NCBI GenBank assembly: GCA_964353405.1
Contig: CAYGWJ010000480.1
Span: forward strand, 1-17,774
DNA: 17,774 bases
Direction of reading: 5' to 3'
Origin: JBGLNJ01 sp964353405
GTDB taxonomy: Bacteria > Chloroflexota > Anaerolineae > Fen-1058
The position numbers were made by a program, and so were the translations under genes. Below, piece by piece: positions 1 to 7,779 of this stretch. The notes beneath the pieces are model-generated. The model saw only the letters and a program-made list of their open reading frames with translations, was not told the DNA's origin and ran no database searches. Every line of letters begins with the position of its first letter. Within the stretch, counting starts at the first letter, position 1.

Positions 1-1916
1 GCCGCTTCCTCGCGGCTCATCGTCGGCAGTGTGCCGGTGATGACAAACGTCTTGCCCGTAAACGGGCCGCCAGCGAGCGCCCCCTGCCCTGTCGCTGCTG
101 CAGCGGCCTTTGCCCTGGCCTCTTTGACGCGCACACCGGCCTTTTTGAGCTTGGCAACCAGCGCCTGGTTGGATTCATGGCCGAACCACTCGACGATGCT
201 TTGCGCCGTGACCGGGCCGATGCCTTCGATAGTCTGCAATCGCTCTGCGTCGGCGGAAGCTAGTTCATCGAGCGAGGTAAAATTCTGCGCGAGCAACTCG
301 GCCACCGTCGAGCCGACGCCGGGGATGCCCAGCGCCATCATGACGCGCACCAGCGGCCGGGACTTGCTGGCCGCAATCGTGCTCAGCAGATTCGTCGCTT
401 TCTTGTCCGCAAAACCCTCGAGTTCCAATAGCTGCTCTTTAGTGATCGAGTACAGATCGGCCACATCGCGCACGAGTCCTTCGTCAATCAGTTGGTTGAC
501 GATCTTCTCGCCCAGCCCCTCCATGTCCATGGCATACACAAAGTGCGTCACCTGACGATCCGTCCGGCCTGGGCACTCGCGGTTCGGGCAAAAAAGCGCG
601 ACCACGCCTTCCTGCCGCCTGACGGGCGTGTCGCAGAACGGGCACCTGGCCGGCGCGCGAATTGGTTTTTCTTTGCCGGTGCGCAAATCTGTCACCGGCC
701 CGACGACGTACGGGATCACATCACCGCGCCGGACGACCGTCACCGTATCGCCCACGCGGATGTCTTTACGCGCAATGTCGTCAAAGTTGTGCAGCGTGGC
801 CCGCTCGACGATCACGCCGCCGATTTCTACCGGCTCTAGCAACGCCACCGGGTTGATCGTCCCGGTGCGCCCGATGTTGAACTCGACGGCATTCAGCCTG
901 GTCGTCGCCTCGCGCGCGGGGAATTTGAGTGCGAGCGCTCCGCGCGGGTCTTTGCCCACTACGCCCAGCGTCTCTTGTACGCCCAGGTCGTCAATCTTGA
1001 TCACCATGCCGTCGGCTTCATAGGGCAGCGTGTCGCGTTTTTCCACCCACGACCTGCAATAGGCGATGGCATCGTCGAGCGAGTCAAAGCGGCGGTTCAC
1101 CTTCTCGGCCGTCGGAAAGCCCATCGCCTTCAAATACCGGAGCAATTCCCACTGCGTGCGCGGCGCGGCCTCTGCCGGCTGAAAATCAACGATGGAATAG
1201 CACAAGACCGAAAGAGGACGACTGGCCGTGATCTTGGGGTCGAGTTGTCGCAGGCTGCCGGCAGCGCCATTGCGCGGATTGGCGATGACTTTATCGCCAG
1301 CGGCGGCCAGTTCCTCGTTCAACTTTTCAAACGCGGCGACCGGCAAATAGGCTTCGGCCCTCACAACCAGTGTTGCGGGAGCTTGTCGCTGCAAGCTCTC
1401 GCCCTCTGGGCGTCCCCGCTCCGCGTCCACAGGAATCCGCAGCGGAATCGCCCGAACCGTGCGCAAATTGGGTGTGATGTCTTCCCCGATGTCGCCGTCG
1501 CCGCGCGTTGCGCCCTGGACGAGCACACCATCGCGATAGTGCAACACGACGGTCAGCCCGTCAATCTTGGGCTCGACCACAAAGGCGACCGGAGCGCCCC
1601 CCGAAGGGGGCAGAAGCTTGCGGATGCGTTCCCACCACGCGCGCACGCCATCGGCATCGAAGGCATTGGCCAGGCTGAGGATGGAGTGCGGATGGCGGAC
1701 TTTTAAAAATTTCTCCGAAGGCTGGCCGCCCACGCGTTGCGTGGGGCTATCGGGCGTGACCAGTTCCGGGTGATCCGCTTCCAACTGTCGCAGCTCGGCG
1801 ACCAGCTTGTCATAGGCAGCATCGCTGATGATGGGCGAGTCGAGGACGTGATAGCGGTAATTGTGGAGGTTGATCTGTCGGCGGAGTTCGGTGATGCGAG
1901 CCTGCACGTCGGCCAT
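1..1916 (-). CDS. ligA: NAD+-dependent DNA ligase LigA (3' end cut by window edge)
   Basis: Seals nicks in duplex DNA using NAD+ in replication and repair. About 638 codons are present in one uninterrupted frame; the family is usually near 670 residues, so only part of the C-terminal BRCT domain is missing. The N-terminal Ia region contains HNYRYHVLDSPIISDAAYD (residues 18-36), which helps bind NAD+. The adenylation lysine lies in EPKIDG, K117. The nucleotidyltransferase motif DGMVIKIDD, an OB fold, a four-cysteine zinc finger (CPFC...CPNRECPG), tandem helix-hairpin-helix segments, and the BRCT start (KTFVITGTLP) follow in the normal order. The ATG at 1916 has a strong Shine-Dalgarno GGAGGAA 4 nt upstream. 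It follows the SH3b gene after a 61-nt gap filled by a 7-bp tandem repeat. Identification is very secure. Confidence 0.97.
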   Translation of the reverse strand, partial: MADVQARITELRRQINLHNYRYHVLDSPIISDAAYDKLVAELRQLEADHPELVTPDSPTQRVGGQPSEKFLKVRHPHSILSLANAFDADGVRAWWERIRKLLPPSGGAPVAFVVEPKIDGLTVVLHYRDGVLVQGATRGDGDIGEDITPNLRTVRAIPLRIPVDAERGRPEGESLQRQAPATLVVRAEAYLPVAAFEKLNEELAAAGDKVIANPRNGAAGSLRQLDPKITASRPLSVLCYSIVDFQPAEAAPRTQWELLRYLKAMGFPTAEKVNRRFDSLDDAIAYCRSWVEKRDTLPYEADGMVIKIDDLGVQETLGVVGKDPRGALALKFPAREATTRLNAVEFNIGRTGTINPVALLEPVEIGGVIVERATLHNFDDIARKDIRVGDTVTVVRRGDVIPYVVGPVTDLRTGKEKPIRAPARCPFCDTPVRRQEGVVALFCPNRECPGRTDRQVTHFVYAMDMEGLGEKIVNQLIDEGLVRDVADLYSITKEQLLELEGFADKKATNLLSTIAASKSRPLVRVMMALGIPGVGSTVAELLAQNFTSLDELASADAERLQTIEGIGPVTAQSIVEWFGHESNQALVAKLKKAGVRVKEARAKAAAAATGQGALAGGPFTGKTFVITGTLPTMSREEA

Positions 1917-1930
1917 AACATTCCTCCAAC

Positions 1931-1983
1931 GTGCTGCGTGCTGCGTGAAGCAGACATCACGTATCACGCATCACGTATCACGG
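1931..1983. repeat. 7-bp tandem repeat (heptad minisatellite) between ligA and the SH3b gene
   Basis: Read in steps of seven from 1931, the plus strand gives GTGCTGC, GTGCTGC, GTGAAGC, AGACATC, ACGTATC, ACGCATC, ACGTATC. This is a degenerate period-7 array of about seven units. It fills almost the whole ligA upstream region and runs into the stop codon of the SH3b gene (1978-1980). The ligA Shine-Dalgarno lies just outside it. It may be slippage-prone simple sequence; no function can be read from it. Confidence 0.7.
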
Positions 1984-2496
1984 ACTAGTCACCTGAAGAT
2001 AATCTGCCGCCGCCCAACCCAGATCGTTCGCGTCAGTCCGACTCTGCAGTTTCCACCACTTGAGACCGTCCACGGTCGTAGGCCCATCCACGATGCGCAA
2101 CACCGTGCCTTCAGGAAGGTACTTTAATCTTTGGCCCTGCAAACCGGGGTCTTTGCGAAAGCTCAGGCCCTGCGGGCCGGCGTCAACGACTTTGACGAAC
2201 GCACCGACGCCCATGATGCCGGGGGTGGGCGTGAGCGTTGGCACTGGAGTGGGCGTAATGGTCGGCGTGGATGAGGCGGCCGGCGTGCGCGTGGGCAGCG
2301 GGCGTGTGGCCGTGGGTGCGATGACGACCGCCGAGCTGCCAGGCCGCGCTTTGAGCAATTGCCGACCGCCGAGCGCACAAAACAGCACGGCGGCGATGAT
2401 GACGCCAAACAGCATCAGCCATTCATACCAGGCCAGTTCACTTTCGCCGGGCCGCGGAGTCGGCGTGACTTTGAAGCCGGTTCGTTGTTCGCTCAT
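1978..2496 (-). CDS. membrane-anchored SH3b-domain protein (copy 1)
   Basis: A 172-residue protein with a short cytoplasmic N-terminus rich in Pro/Thr, one transmembrane helix (about residues 26-44), a low-complexity Thr/Pro linker (about 60-92, repeated TPT), and a C-terminal bacterial SH3 domain (about 98-170). The SH3b core shows QGLSFRKDPG, then LPEGTVLRIVDGP, then KWWKL and GWAAADYL, the usual Trp/Gly pattern. SH3b domains generally bind peptidoglycan or wall peptides, so an extracytoplasmic role is likely; the exact role is unknown. The ATG at 2496 is preceded by GAGGAA at good distance. It lies 33 nt after the receiver gene, probably in the same transcript. It is a paralogue of the SH3b gene at 3204-3716, with the same layout and the same core motifs. 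Confidence 0.85.
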   Translation of the reverse strand: MSEQRTGFKVTPTPRPGESELAWYEWLMLFGVIIAAVLFCALGGRQLLKARPGSSAVVIAPTATRPLPTRTPAASSTPTITPTPVPTLTPTPGIMGVGAFVKVVDAGPQGLSFRKDPGLQGQRLKYLPEGTVLRIVDGPTTVDGLKWWKLQSRTDANDLGWAAADYLQVTSP

Positions 2497-2529
2497 GATT
2501 CCTCTGCGGGCAGCTCGCTGCGCGCCGCC

Positions 2530-3003
2530 CTACGGTTTTGACGAGCGGATTCTAACCCGACTGGGGCTATCGGTCAAGTTGAGTTTTTTGGCGCAGCCGG
2601 GCAGAGACGGATAATAGGTCTCGCCTCGAAGCAGGGCGTCTCGCGCGGCCAACAGCGTTCCAAACTCGAACGGCTTGCAGATATAGCCCTGGATGCCCAA
2701 CCGGTGGGCCTCCGGGTAAACCATTTGTGGCGGCAGAACCGTCAGCAGCAGAACCGGGACATTCGCAAGAGCCGGGTTCACGGAAAGCCGGCGAAAAACC
2801 TCATAGCCGGTCAGGTCTGGCATCATCAGGTCCAGGATGATAAGCTCCGGTGATTGCTGTTCAGCGATGGTCAGCCCTTGCAGACCGCCCTGCGCAAAGG
2901 CAACTCGATCGTCGCGCTCGTGGGCCAGCAACAGCTCCATCATCTCTTCCATCTCGCGCATGTCGTCTATGACCAATACCTTGCGACCGCGTGGTATCTC
3001 CAT
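2530..3003 (-). CDS. stand-alone receiver-domain response regulator
   Basis: A CheY-like receiver with no output domain; phosphorylation by a histidine kinase would change its protein contacts. Counting from the upstream ATG at 3009 (M1), the acidic pair is D15-D16, the phospho-acceptor is D60 in LIILDLMMPD, the switch threonine is T90 and the conserved lysine K112 in CKPFE. After the domain only about 30 basic, unstructured residues follow. I prefer the ATG at 3003, because GAGGGA then lies 6 nt upstream, whereas it abuts the ATG at 3009; the difference is two residues. The gene lies between two SH3b genes, with a palindromic element about 100 nt upstream. No partner kinase is adjacent, and KdpD at the far end already has KdpE. 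The target is unknown. Confidence 0.88.
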   Translation of the reverse strand: MEIPRGRKVLVIDDMREMEEMMELLLAHERDDRVAFAQGGLQGLTIAEQQSPELIILDLMMPDLTGYEVFRRLSVNPALANVPVLLLTVLPPQMVYPEAHRLGIQGYICKPFEFGTLLAARDALLRGETYYPSLPGCAKKLNLTDSPSRVRIRSSKP

Positions 3004-3103
3004 CGTCATTCCCTCAGGCGGGCTTCTTCTTTGAGATGGCTCAACCCTTGCGCGCCACCCAGATCATCTCACGGTGTTACTCCTCACAACAGAACTGACA
3101 GGT

Positions 3104-3201
3104 CTAGCAGTCTGTCGGAGAGGTGTAGTTTAGCCCCTCGTGGGCGTAATAGCGACGGGCACAAGGCCCTATGCTACAAGGGTTCTCCGACGGGCTGCTA
3201 G
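3104..3201. repeat. MITE-like palindromic element, copy 1 (98 bp)
   Basis: The ends form an inverted repeat. The left arm 3104-3121 reads CTAGCAGTCTGTCGGAGA and the right arm 3184-3201 is complementary at 16 of 18 positions. The two differences are transitions that leave G-U pairs in plus-strand RNA. The interior is also partly palindromic (TAGCCCCTCGTG near 3131 against CACAAGGCCCTA near 3160-3171). There is no room for a transposase. The same ends occur in the element at 10764-10889. The right end is 2 bp from the stop of the SH3b gene, so insertion spared the coding region. CTAG at both tips could be the target duplication or part of the repeat; being self-complementary, it cannot decide. 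Confidence 0.75.
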
Positions 3202-3203
3202 GG

Positions 3204-3716
3204 TCACGGGCCAGTGTCCGGTATGAGATACGTGCTCACGGCCCAACCTTCCCTGTTGTCGCTCGGATCGCGCACCGGCCACCAAAACGCGTTTTCCACT
3301 TGCCGGCCGTCGCCGGTGATCAACAGTTTGGTGCCATCCGGCACGAGCTTGACCGTGTCCGATTGGGTGCCGGGCGCGGAGCGGATGCGCAGGCTCAACC
3401 CCTGCGTGCCGTTGACGCGAACAGTGCGCGTCATACCGGCCCCGATTGCGGGCGTGGACATGGCCTGACCTGGTACAGATGTCACCACAATGTAGGTCGG
3501 CCCCGGCCTCGGCGTGACGGTGATGAGCACCGCCGTAGGCCACTGCGCGGCCACAGGCTTTTTCGTCGCCAGTGCGAATGACCCGGCCGTCCCCAGCAGC
3601 GCGATGAATGCCAGCATCAAGATGCTGGCGACCGACCACCATGGCCAGGCCAGACGCGCGCGGGGCGAGGGTTGGGTCGCATCGGCGGGTTGACTGGTCG
3701 AATTCACGGTCCGCAT
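3204..3716 (-). CDS. membrane-anchored SH3b-domain protein (copy 2)
   Basis: A 170-residue protein with a polar N-terminus, one transmembrane helix (about residues 27-50), a Pro/Thr-rich linker, and a C-terminal SH3b domain (about 97-166). The core motifs match copy 1: QGLSLRIRSAPG, LVPDGTKLLITGDG, FWWPVRD and GWAVSTYL. The ATG at 3716 overlaps the end of the amidase gene by 13 nt, which suggests translational coupling and a shared job at the cell wall. There is no strong Shine-Dalgarno of its own, as expected for a coupled start. Its stop is followed 2 bp later by a MITE-like element. The SH3b call is confident; the ligand is unknown. Confidence 0.85.
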   Translation of the reverse strand: MRTVNSTSQPADATQPSPRARLAWPWWSVASILMLAFIALLGTAGSFALATKKPVAAQWPTAVLITVTPRPGPTYIVVTSVPGQAMSTPAIGAGMTRTVRVNGTQGLSLRIRSAPGTQSDTVKLVPDGTKLLITGDGRQVENAFWWPVRDPSDNREGWAVSTYLIPDTGP

Positions 3717-6700
3717 GATTGCACCGAAACATCGTCGAGATACGCGGCGGTCACGTCATTTTGACCATCATTATGAACGCCAAATCGAATTGTGAGAGTG
3801 CCGGTGTAGGCAGAAAGATCAAACGTCGTCGGCGTCCAGGCTCGTTCGTTGGATTTTATTTTCCACACGGTGCTGACATCCGTCGGCGTCGGCCCGACAG
3901 CGAGATACTGGAAATCACCTTGCGTATCGCCCGACACCGGGTAGCGCCAGAAGGTGCAAGTCGTCTTGGCGGCCGTGAGTGGAATGGTGATGGTTTGCTG
4001 AATCGAAGAGTAAAGCAACGCAGGCGCGCCCATCGTCGCCGTGTAACCCATGAGCAGGCTGGCGCTGCCGCTATGAACCGGAAAAGTGACATACTCAGGC
4101 TGAGCGGCGGGCAAGTTCAGGCTGTACCAGGCGTTCTGTGTTTCGAAACCGCCGTTGGCTACCAGCTCCCAACAGTTTGTGAGGGGCGGCGAATAGGGAG
4201 AAGCGCCGCGCATGACGACGGGCAAGTAGACCTGCAAGAGATTGGTCGCGAACGTCGCCGTCATCCAGGCCGACACATTGCCGGCTGCATCAAAGGCGCG
4301 GACGGCCCACGTGTGCGTGCCCACCGACAACGCACTGACCGGAAAGAAAGTGGCCGTAGTCGTGTAGAGATTGCCGTCCACCCTGACCGTGTAGCCCGCC
4401 ACACCGTTCGCATCCAGGCCAGGCGAAAAGACCAACGTTGCGCTCAACGCAGGCAATGTAATGCCGCCTGTCGGCGTGATGGGAACCGAAGCAGTCGGTG
4501 CGACGATGTCCAGTGTAAAGCCGACGATGGCCGTCTGCGTGCTGGAAACACTTGCGCTGTTCCACGCGCGCGCCCACACCGCGTAACGTGCATCGTCGAA
4601 CGGGATCGAAGGCGTGTAGGCCCAGATGGCATTGCCCGTTGCCGAAAGCCACGTCTCGCTCGTCACCCAGCTTGTGCCGTTCAGGAACCGGAGCGTCGGC
4701 GTGTGCGGAACCGTGATTTGAACGACGGCGACATCCACATGGTCAACCGGAGGCGACCCGCTCGCGATGCCGTTGATGGGCGGCACGCGATTGTAGAATT
4801 GGCTTTCCGGCGACAGAATGACGACGCTCGGCGGCTGGTTGATGCAAGCGCCGAGGTAGCTCATCACGCGCGCCATCACGGCCTGACGCGTCTGCAGCGG
4901 ATAGATGGTTTCAAAGGGGAAACCCAAGTAGACCAAACGCTGGCATCCGCTCATGTACTCGACCGCGGCCACACCGCCCGTGCCGCCTACATAATTCAAG
5001 CTGCCTTTCGAACCATTCGTCGGCGTCAAGACATCGGGATAGTCAACGGCATACGTGCCGTGCGTACCGTCGTCAAAGCTGAACGGCAGCAGGCCGGACA
5101 AGATACCGCTGGCCGTCGGCGACACAGAGAACGACCCGGCATCGTCTGCGGCATACTGAGCGCGCAGCGTGCCGGTCAAGAAGGACAGGCCGCCGGTCTG
5201 GTTCAAGTCAAAGGCAACTTCGGCTCCACTCAAAAAAACCGAACGCCCATGGTTGAGGAAGGCGGCAAGCAAAGCCCGCTCTGCCGGGGTGAGCGCGACC
5301 TCAGTTGTTCCGTTTGGAATTGAAGCAGGCGTCTGTTCCTGCCCGGCCATCCAGTCCACGATGTCATAAGCGAAGGGCGCCACATCGCTGCTGGTATACG
5401 CCGCGCGCACCGCGCTATCGAACGGCAACGCAATCGCCGTTGCATGTTGAATCACATAACTTTGATCGTTCATCTGCGCAGGCCGGATGCGCGAGTTGGG
5501 ACAATTGGCCTCGGGCGTATCACAGTGTACCACATCCATAAAGCGATCCATGCGCTCATAACCGTTGACGACGAGCACCGGCGCGAGTCCCGTAAAAGCC
5601 ACCCGCGCAGCGCCGACCGGCGTGGGGAACGATTCACCGCCATCGTTCGTGGCCGTCACGCGGACAAAGATCAATTGACCCGGCGCAAGCCCGGTAAGTG
5701 TGAAAGACGTGCCCGTGACGACCGCGCCATCTCCCCACCCCAACCCATCAACGCTCGTATAGACGCGATAGCCAGTCGCCGCATCGCCCAACAAGCTCGC
5801 TGTGTCGGTCGGTGAGGGTTTCCATGAAATTGTGACTTGCCCGACGCCATCGTTGTGAACGTAAAGATTGCGCGGCGGCTCGGGCAGAATCGGAGCGTTG
5901 CTGCCGCCAAAATACCGCACGATCCCTTTGTATATCGCCCGCGCCGTGATTTGCGCAAAGCGCGGATCTATAAGGGCATTGGCGTCATTCGGCTCATCGT
6001 GGAACGCAATCTCGACCAGCGTGCCGGGCAGGGTGTCGAGCAAACGCAGCTCGCCCAGGTCGGCCTGCTTCATGCCCCGGTCTTGCCAGTTCGAATCCCA
6101 GCCGGATTGGATATCGTTGATCAGCGACCGATGCACCCAATACTGAAGCCGGTCACTGCCCATGGTAAACCCGCCATCATAGACATAGCTTTCGGTCCCG
6201 GTCGCGCTGCCATCAAAGGCGTTCGAGTGCCACGAGAGGAACACGGCCTCTTCACCCGGCGACTTGTGATGTTCCCATTCGGCGTAACGCGGACGCGCAG
6301 TGACATCCTGGCAAATATCGGTCAACGCCGCTCCAAAAGCCGTGCAGGGTAAGGGCGCGTAAACTTCCGGCGGAGCGCCCTGATATTTGGCAAAGTAGCG
6401 CGAGGCTTCTTCCCAGCGCAGCTTGCCGCTGGAGCCAGGGCTGGCGGGCGGACCATCGCCGACTTGCGTTCCCATCCCACCGCCCACGCGCACCGCGTCG
6501 GCGATAACAACAGCATTGGCAATGGACGACTGATTGGTGAGCATCACCTGACCCGGCTCATGAGCCGCAAATGGAAACGTTCCGATGTAGCGCCACGTCC
6601 CGCCGTGGACACGCTGATCCACGCGGACTAGAGTCACGCCTCCGTCGTAAGCGACCCAGTATTGCGCATCGGGTGCACGGTTGGAGCCAGACCTGTACCA

Positions 6701-7729
6701 GGCATACACGGCATAGTGGCCCGACACCGTGGGTGTGAAGGTCCAGGTGGCCGTGGCGACTGCTGTTGACGTGACGGTGCTCGCAAAACGATAGGGCAAG
6801 CCCAGGTAGCCGGTGTAGGTGATCGCGCTCGTGGCCCATGCACCGGCCTCGGCATATGCGGGCGACGAGCCTGTGGCGACGATCATCTCCTGCGCGTTCA
6901 TATCGTGCTCGCGCACGGGCCATACGTCGGCCCCAGCATTGCGCAGATATTGGATGAGGTACTGGTTGATGACCTCGGCGTTGTTCATGTCTTCGATGAT
7001 TTGCCAACTATCGGCGGCATAGCGCTGCGTCCGCCATTCGTTCCAACCGCCATTCCAATACCAGCCATGCCCGGCGCTTAGATACACGGCCTTGCCGGCC
7101 AGCGCGCCAGACGGCGTGGAAACCGCCGGGGCGGTCGGGATGACGACATCGCTTGATCGAGTCGGCCGCGTCTCGAACAAGAAATATGAAATCGGCTTGA
7201 ACACGCCCGCGACACCACGCGGGTCTTGAGCTAGCAAGGTAAACTTGCGAAGAGTATCAACCGCGTACAGCGTCTTGACAACCTGCTCGTTGATCTCATC
7301 GGAAACCAGCGGATCGAGGCCGCCGTACAGAAATGCTTCTGGCAGGATGAGCCTGACGACGACAGCATCACCCGCTACGCTCACATCGGCCAACCGCGCG
7401 CCCTGGGGCAACGTACTGCGAAGGCCGGCCGCGCGCTCGGCAGCCGAAAGGCCATCCACCAAGGCCTGAATCAGCGCGCGGGCCTGGTCTTCGGGCGAGC
7501 GGATAGATAGAATGCCCATGCGGCTCACGCATTCGAGCGCGTGTTCGCGGTAGAAGCAGACTTTTAATGCCCCGGGTTGCAGGTCGGACGCCCGAAGGGC
7601 GAGAGGCCGGACGCCCACAGGTCGAGAGGCCGGCGGCGGAGGCGCGGCCATGACGCGCATCGAAAAGAGCACCAGCACCAGCGCCGGAACCAAACATGCA
7701 ATGCCTAGCGCGTATCGCCTATCGCTCAC
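3704..7729 (-). CDS. secreted multidomain N-acetylmuramoyl-L-alanine amidase (Amidase_3 type, split by an inserted domain)
   Basis: A 1341-residue extracellular protein predicted to cleave the muramoyl-alanine bond of peptidoglycan. In order I see: a signal peptide (about 1-29, ending near MAAPPP); a GerMN-like domain (about 80-170); a zinc amidase whose first half holds SAGHG (H221) and QIIEDMNNAE (E247); a beta-sandwich insert of golvesin-like type (about 288-417, with YAVYAWYRSGSNRAPDAQYWV); and the second amidase half with LSWHSN (H501) and LVEIAFHDEP (E573). A fibronectin III domain (about 617-705), an unassigned region (about 713-962), two Ig-like repeats (about 965-1160), YLPVVMR (1168-1174), and a terminal beta-sandwich that may bind carbohydrate follow. 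The start is GTG at 7729 with a weak Shine-Dalgarno. It overlaps the SH3b gene downstream. The amidase call rests on the zinc and catalytic motifs; several outer domain names are by pattern only. Confidence 0.88.
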   Translation of the reverse strand: MSDRRYALGIACLVPALVLVLFSMRVMAAPPPPASRPVGVRPLALRASDLQPGALKVCFYREHALECVSRMGILSIRSPEDQARALIQALVDGLSAAERAAGLRSTLPQGARLADVSVAGDAVVVRLILPEAFLYGGLDPLVSDEINEQVVKTLYAVDTLRKFTLLAQDPRGVAGVFKPISYFLFETRPTRSSDVVIPTAPAVSTPSGALAGKAVYLSAGHGWYWNGGWNEWRTQRYAADSWQIIEDMNNAEVINQYLIQYLRNAGADVWPVREHDMNAQEMIVATGSSPAYAEAGAWATSAITYTGYLGLPYRFASTVTSTAVATATWTFTPTVSGHYAVYAWYRSGSNRAPDAQYWVAYDGGVTLVRVDQRVHGGTWRYIGTFPFAAHEPGQVMLTNQSSIANAVVIADAVRVGGGMGTQVGDGPPASPGSSGKLRWEEASRYFAKYQGAPPEVYAPLPCTAFGAALTDICQDVTARPRYAEWEHHKSPGEEAVFLSWHSNAFDGSATGTESYVYDGGFTMGSDRLQYWVHRSLINDIQSGWDSNWQDRGMKQADLGELRLLDTLPGTLVEIAFHDEPNDANALIDPRFAQITARAIYKGIVRYFGGSNAPILPEPPRNLYVHNDGVGQVTISWKPSPTDTASLLGDAATGYRVYTSVDGLGWGDGAVVTGTSFTLTGLAPGQLIFVRVTATNDGGESFPTPVGAARVAFTGLAPVLVVNGYERMDRFMDVVHCDTPEANCPNSRIRPAQMNDQSYVIQHATAIALPFDSAVRAAYTSSDVAPFAYDIVDWMAGQEQTPASIPNGTTEVALTPAERALLAAFLNHGRSVFLSGAEVAFDLNQTGGLSFLTGTLRAQYAADDAGSFSVSPTASGILSGLLPFSFDDGTHGTYAVDYPDVLTPTNGSKGSLNYVGGTGGVAAVEYMSGCQRLVYLGFPFETIYPLQTRQAVMARVMSYLGACINQPPSVVILSPESQFYNRVPPINGIASGSPPVDHVDVAVVQITVPHTPTLRFLNGTSWVTSETWLSATGNAIWAYTPSIPFDDARYAVWARAWNSASVSSTQTAIVGFTLDIVAPTASVPITPTGGITLPALSATLVFSPGLDANGVAGYTVRVDGNLYTTTATFFPVSALSVGTHTWAVRAFDAAGNVSAWMTATFATNLLQVYLPVVMRGASPYSPPLTNCWELVANGGFETQNAWYSLNLPAAQPEYVTFPVHSGSASLLMGYTATMGAPALLYSSIQQTITIPLTAAKTTCTFWRYPVSGDTQGDFQYLAVGPTPTDVSTVWKIKSNERAWTPTTFDLSAYTGTLTIRFGVHNDGQNDVTAAYLDDVSVQSCGP

Positions 7730-7779
7730 CGTCTATCACAAGCCCTGTATGGAATAGGTAACGCTAAACCCTCGTACGA

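Noticed and set aside
3719..5323. A 534-codon open frame on the plus strand.
   Set aside because: It is antisense to the amidase gene, has an Arg/His-rich composition without any domain, and arises from the GC-rich codon pattern of the real gene.
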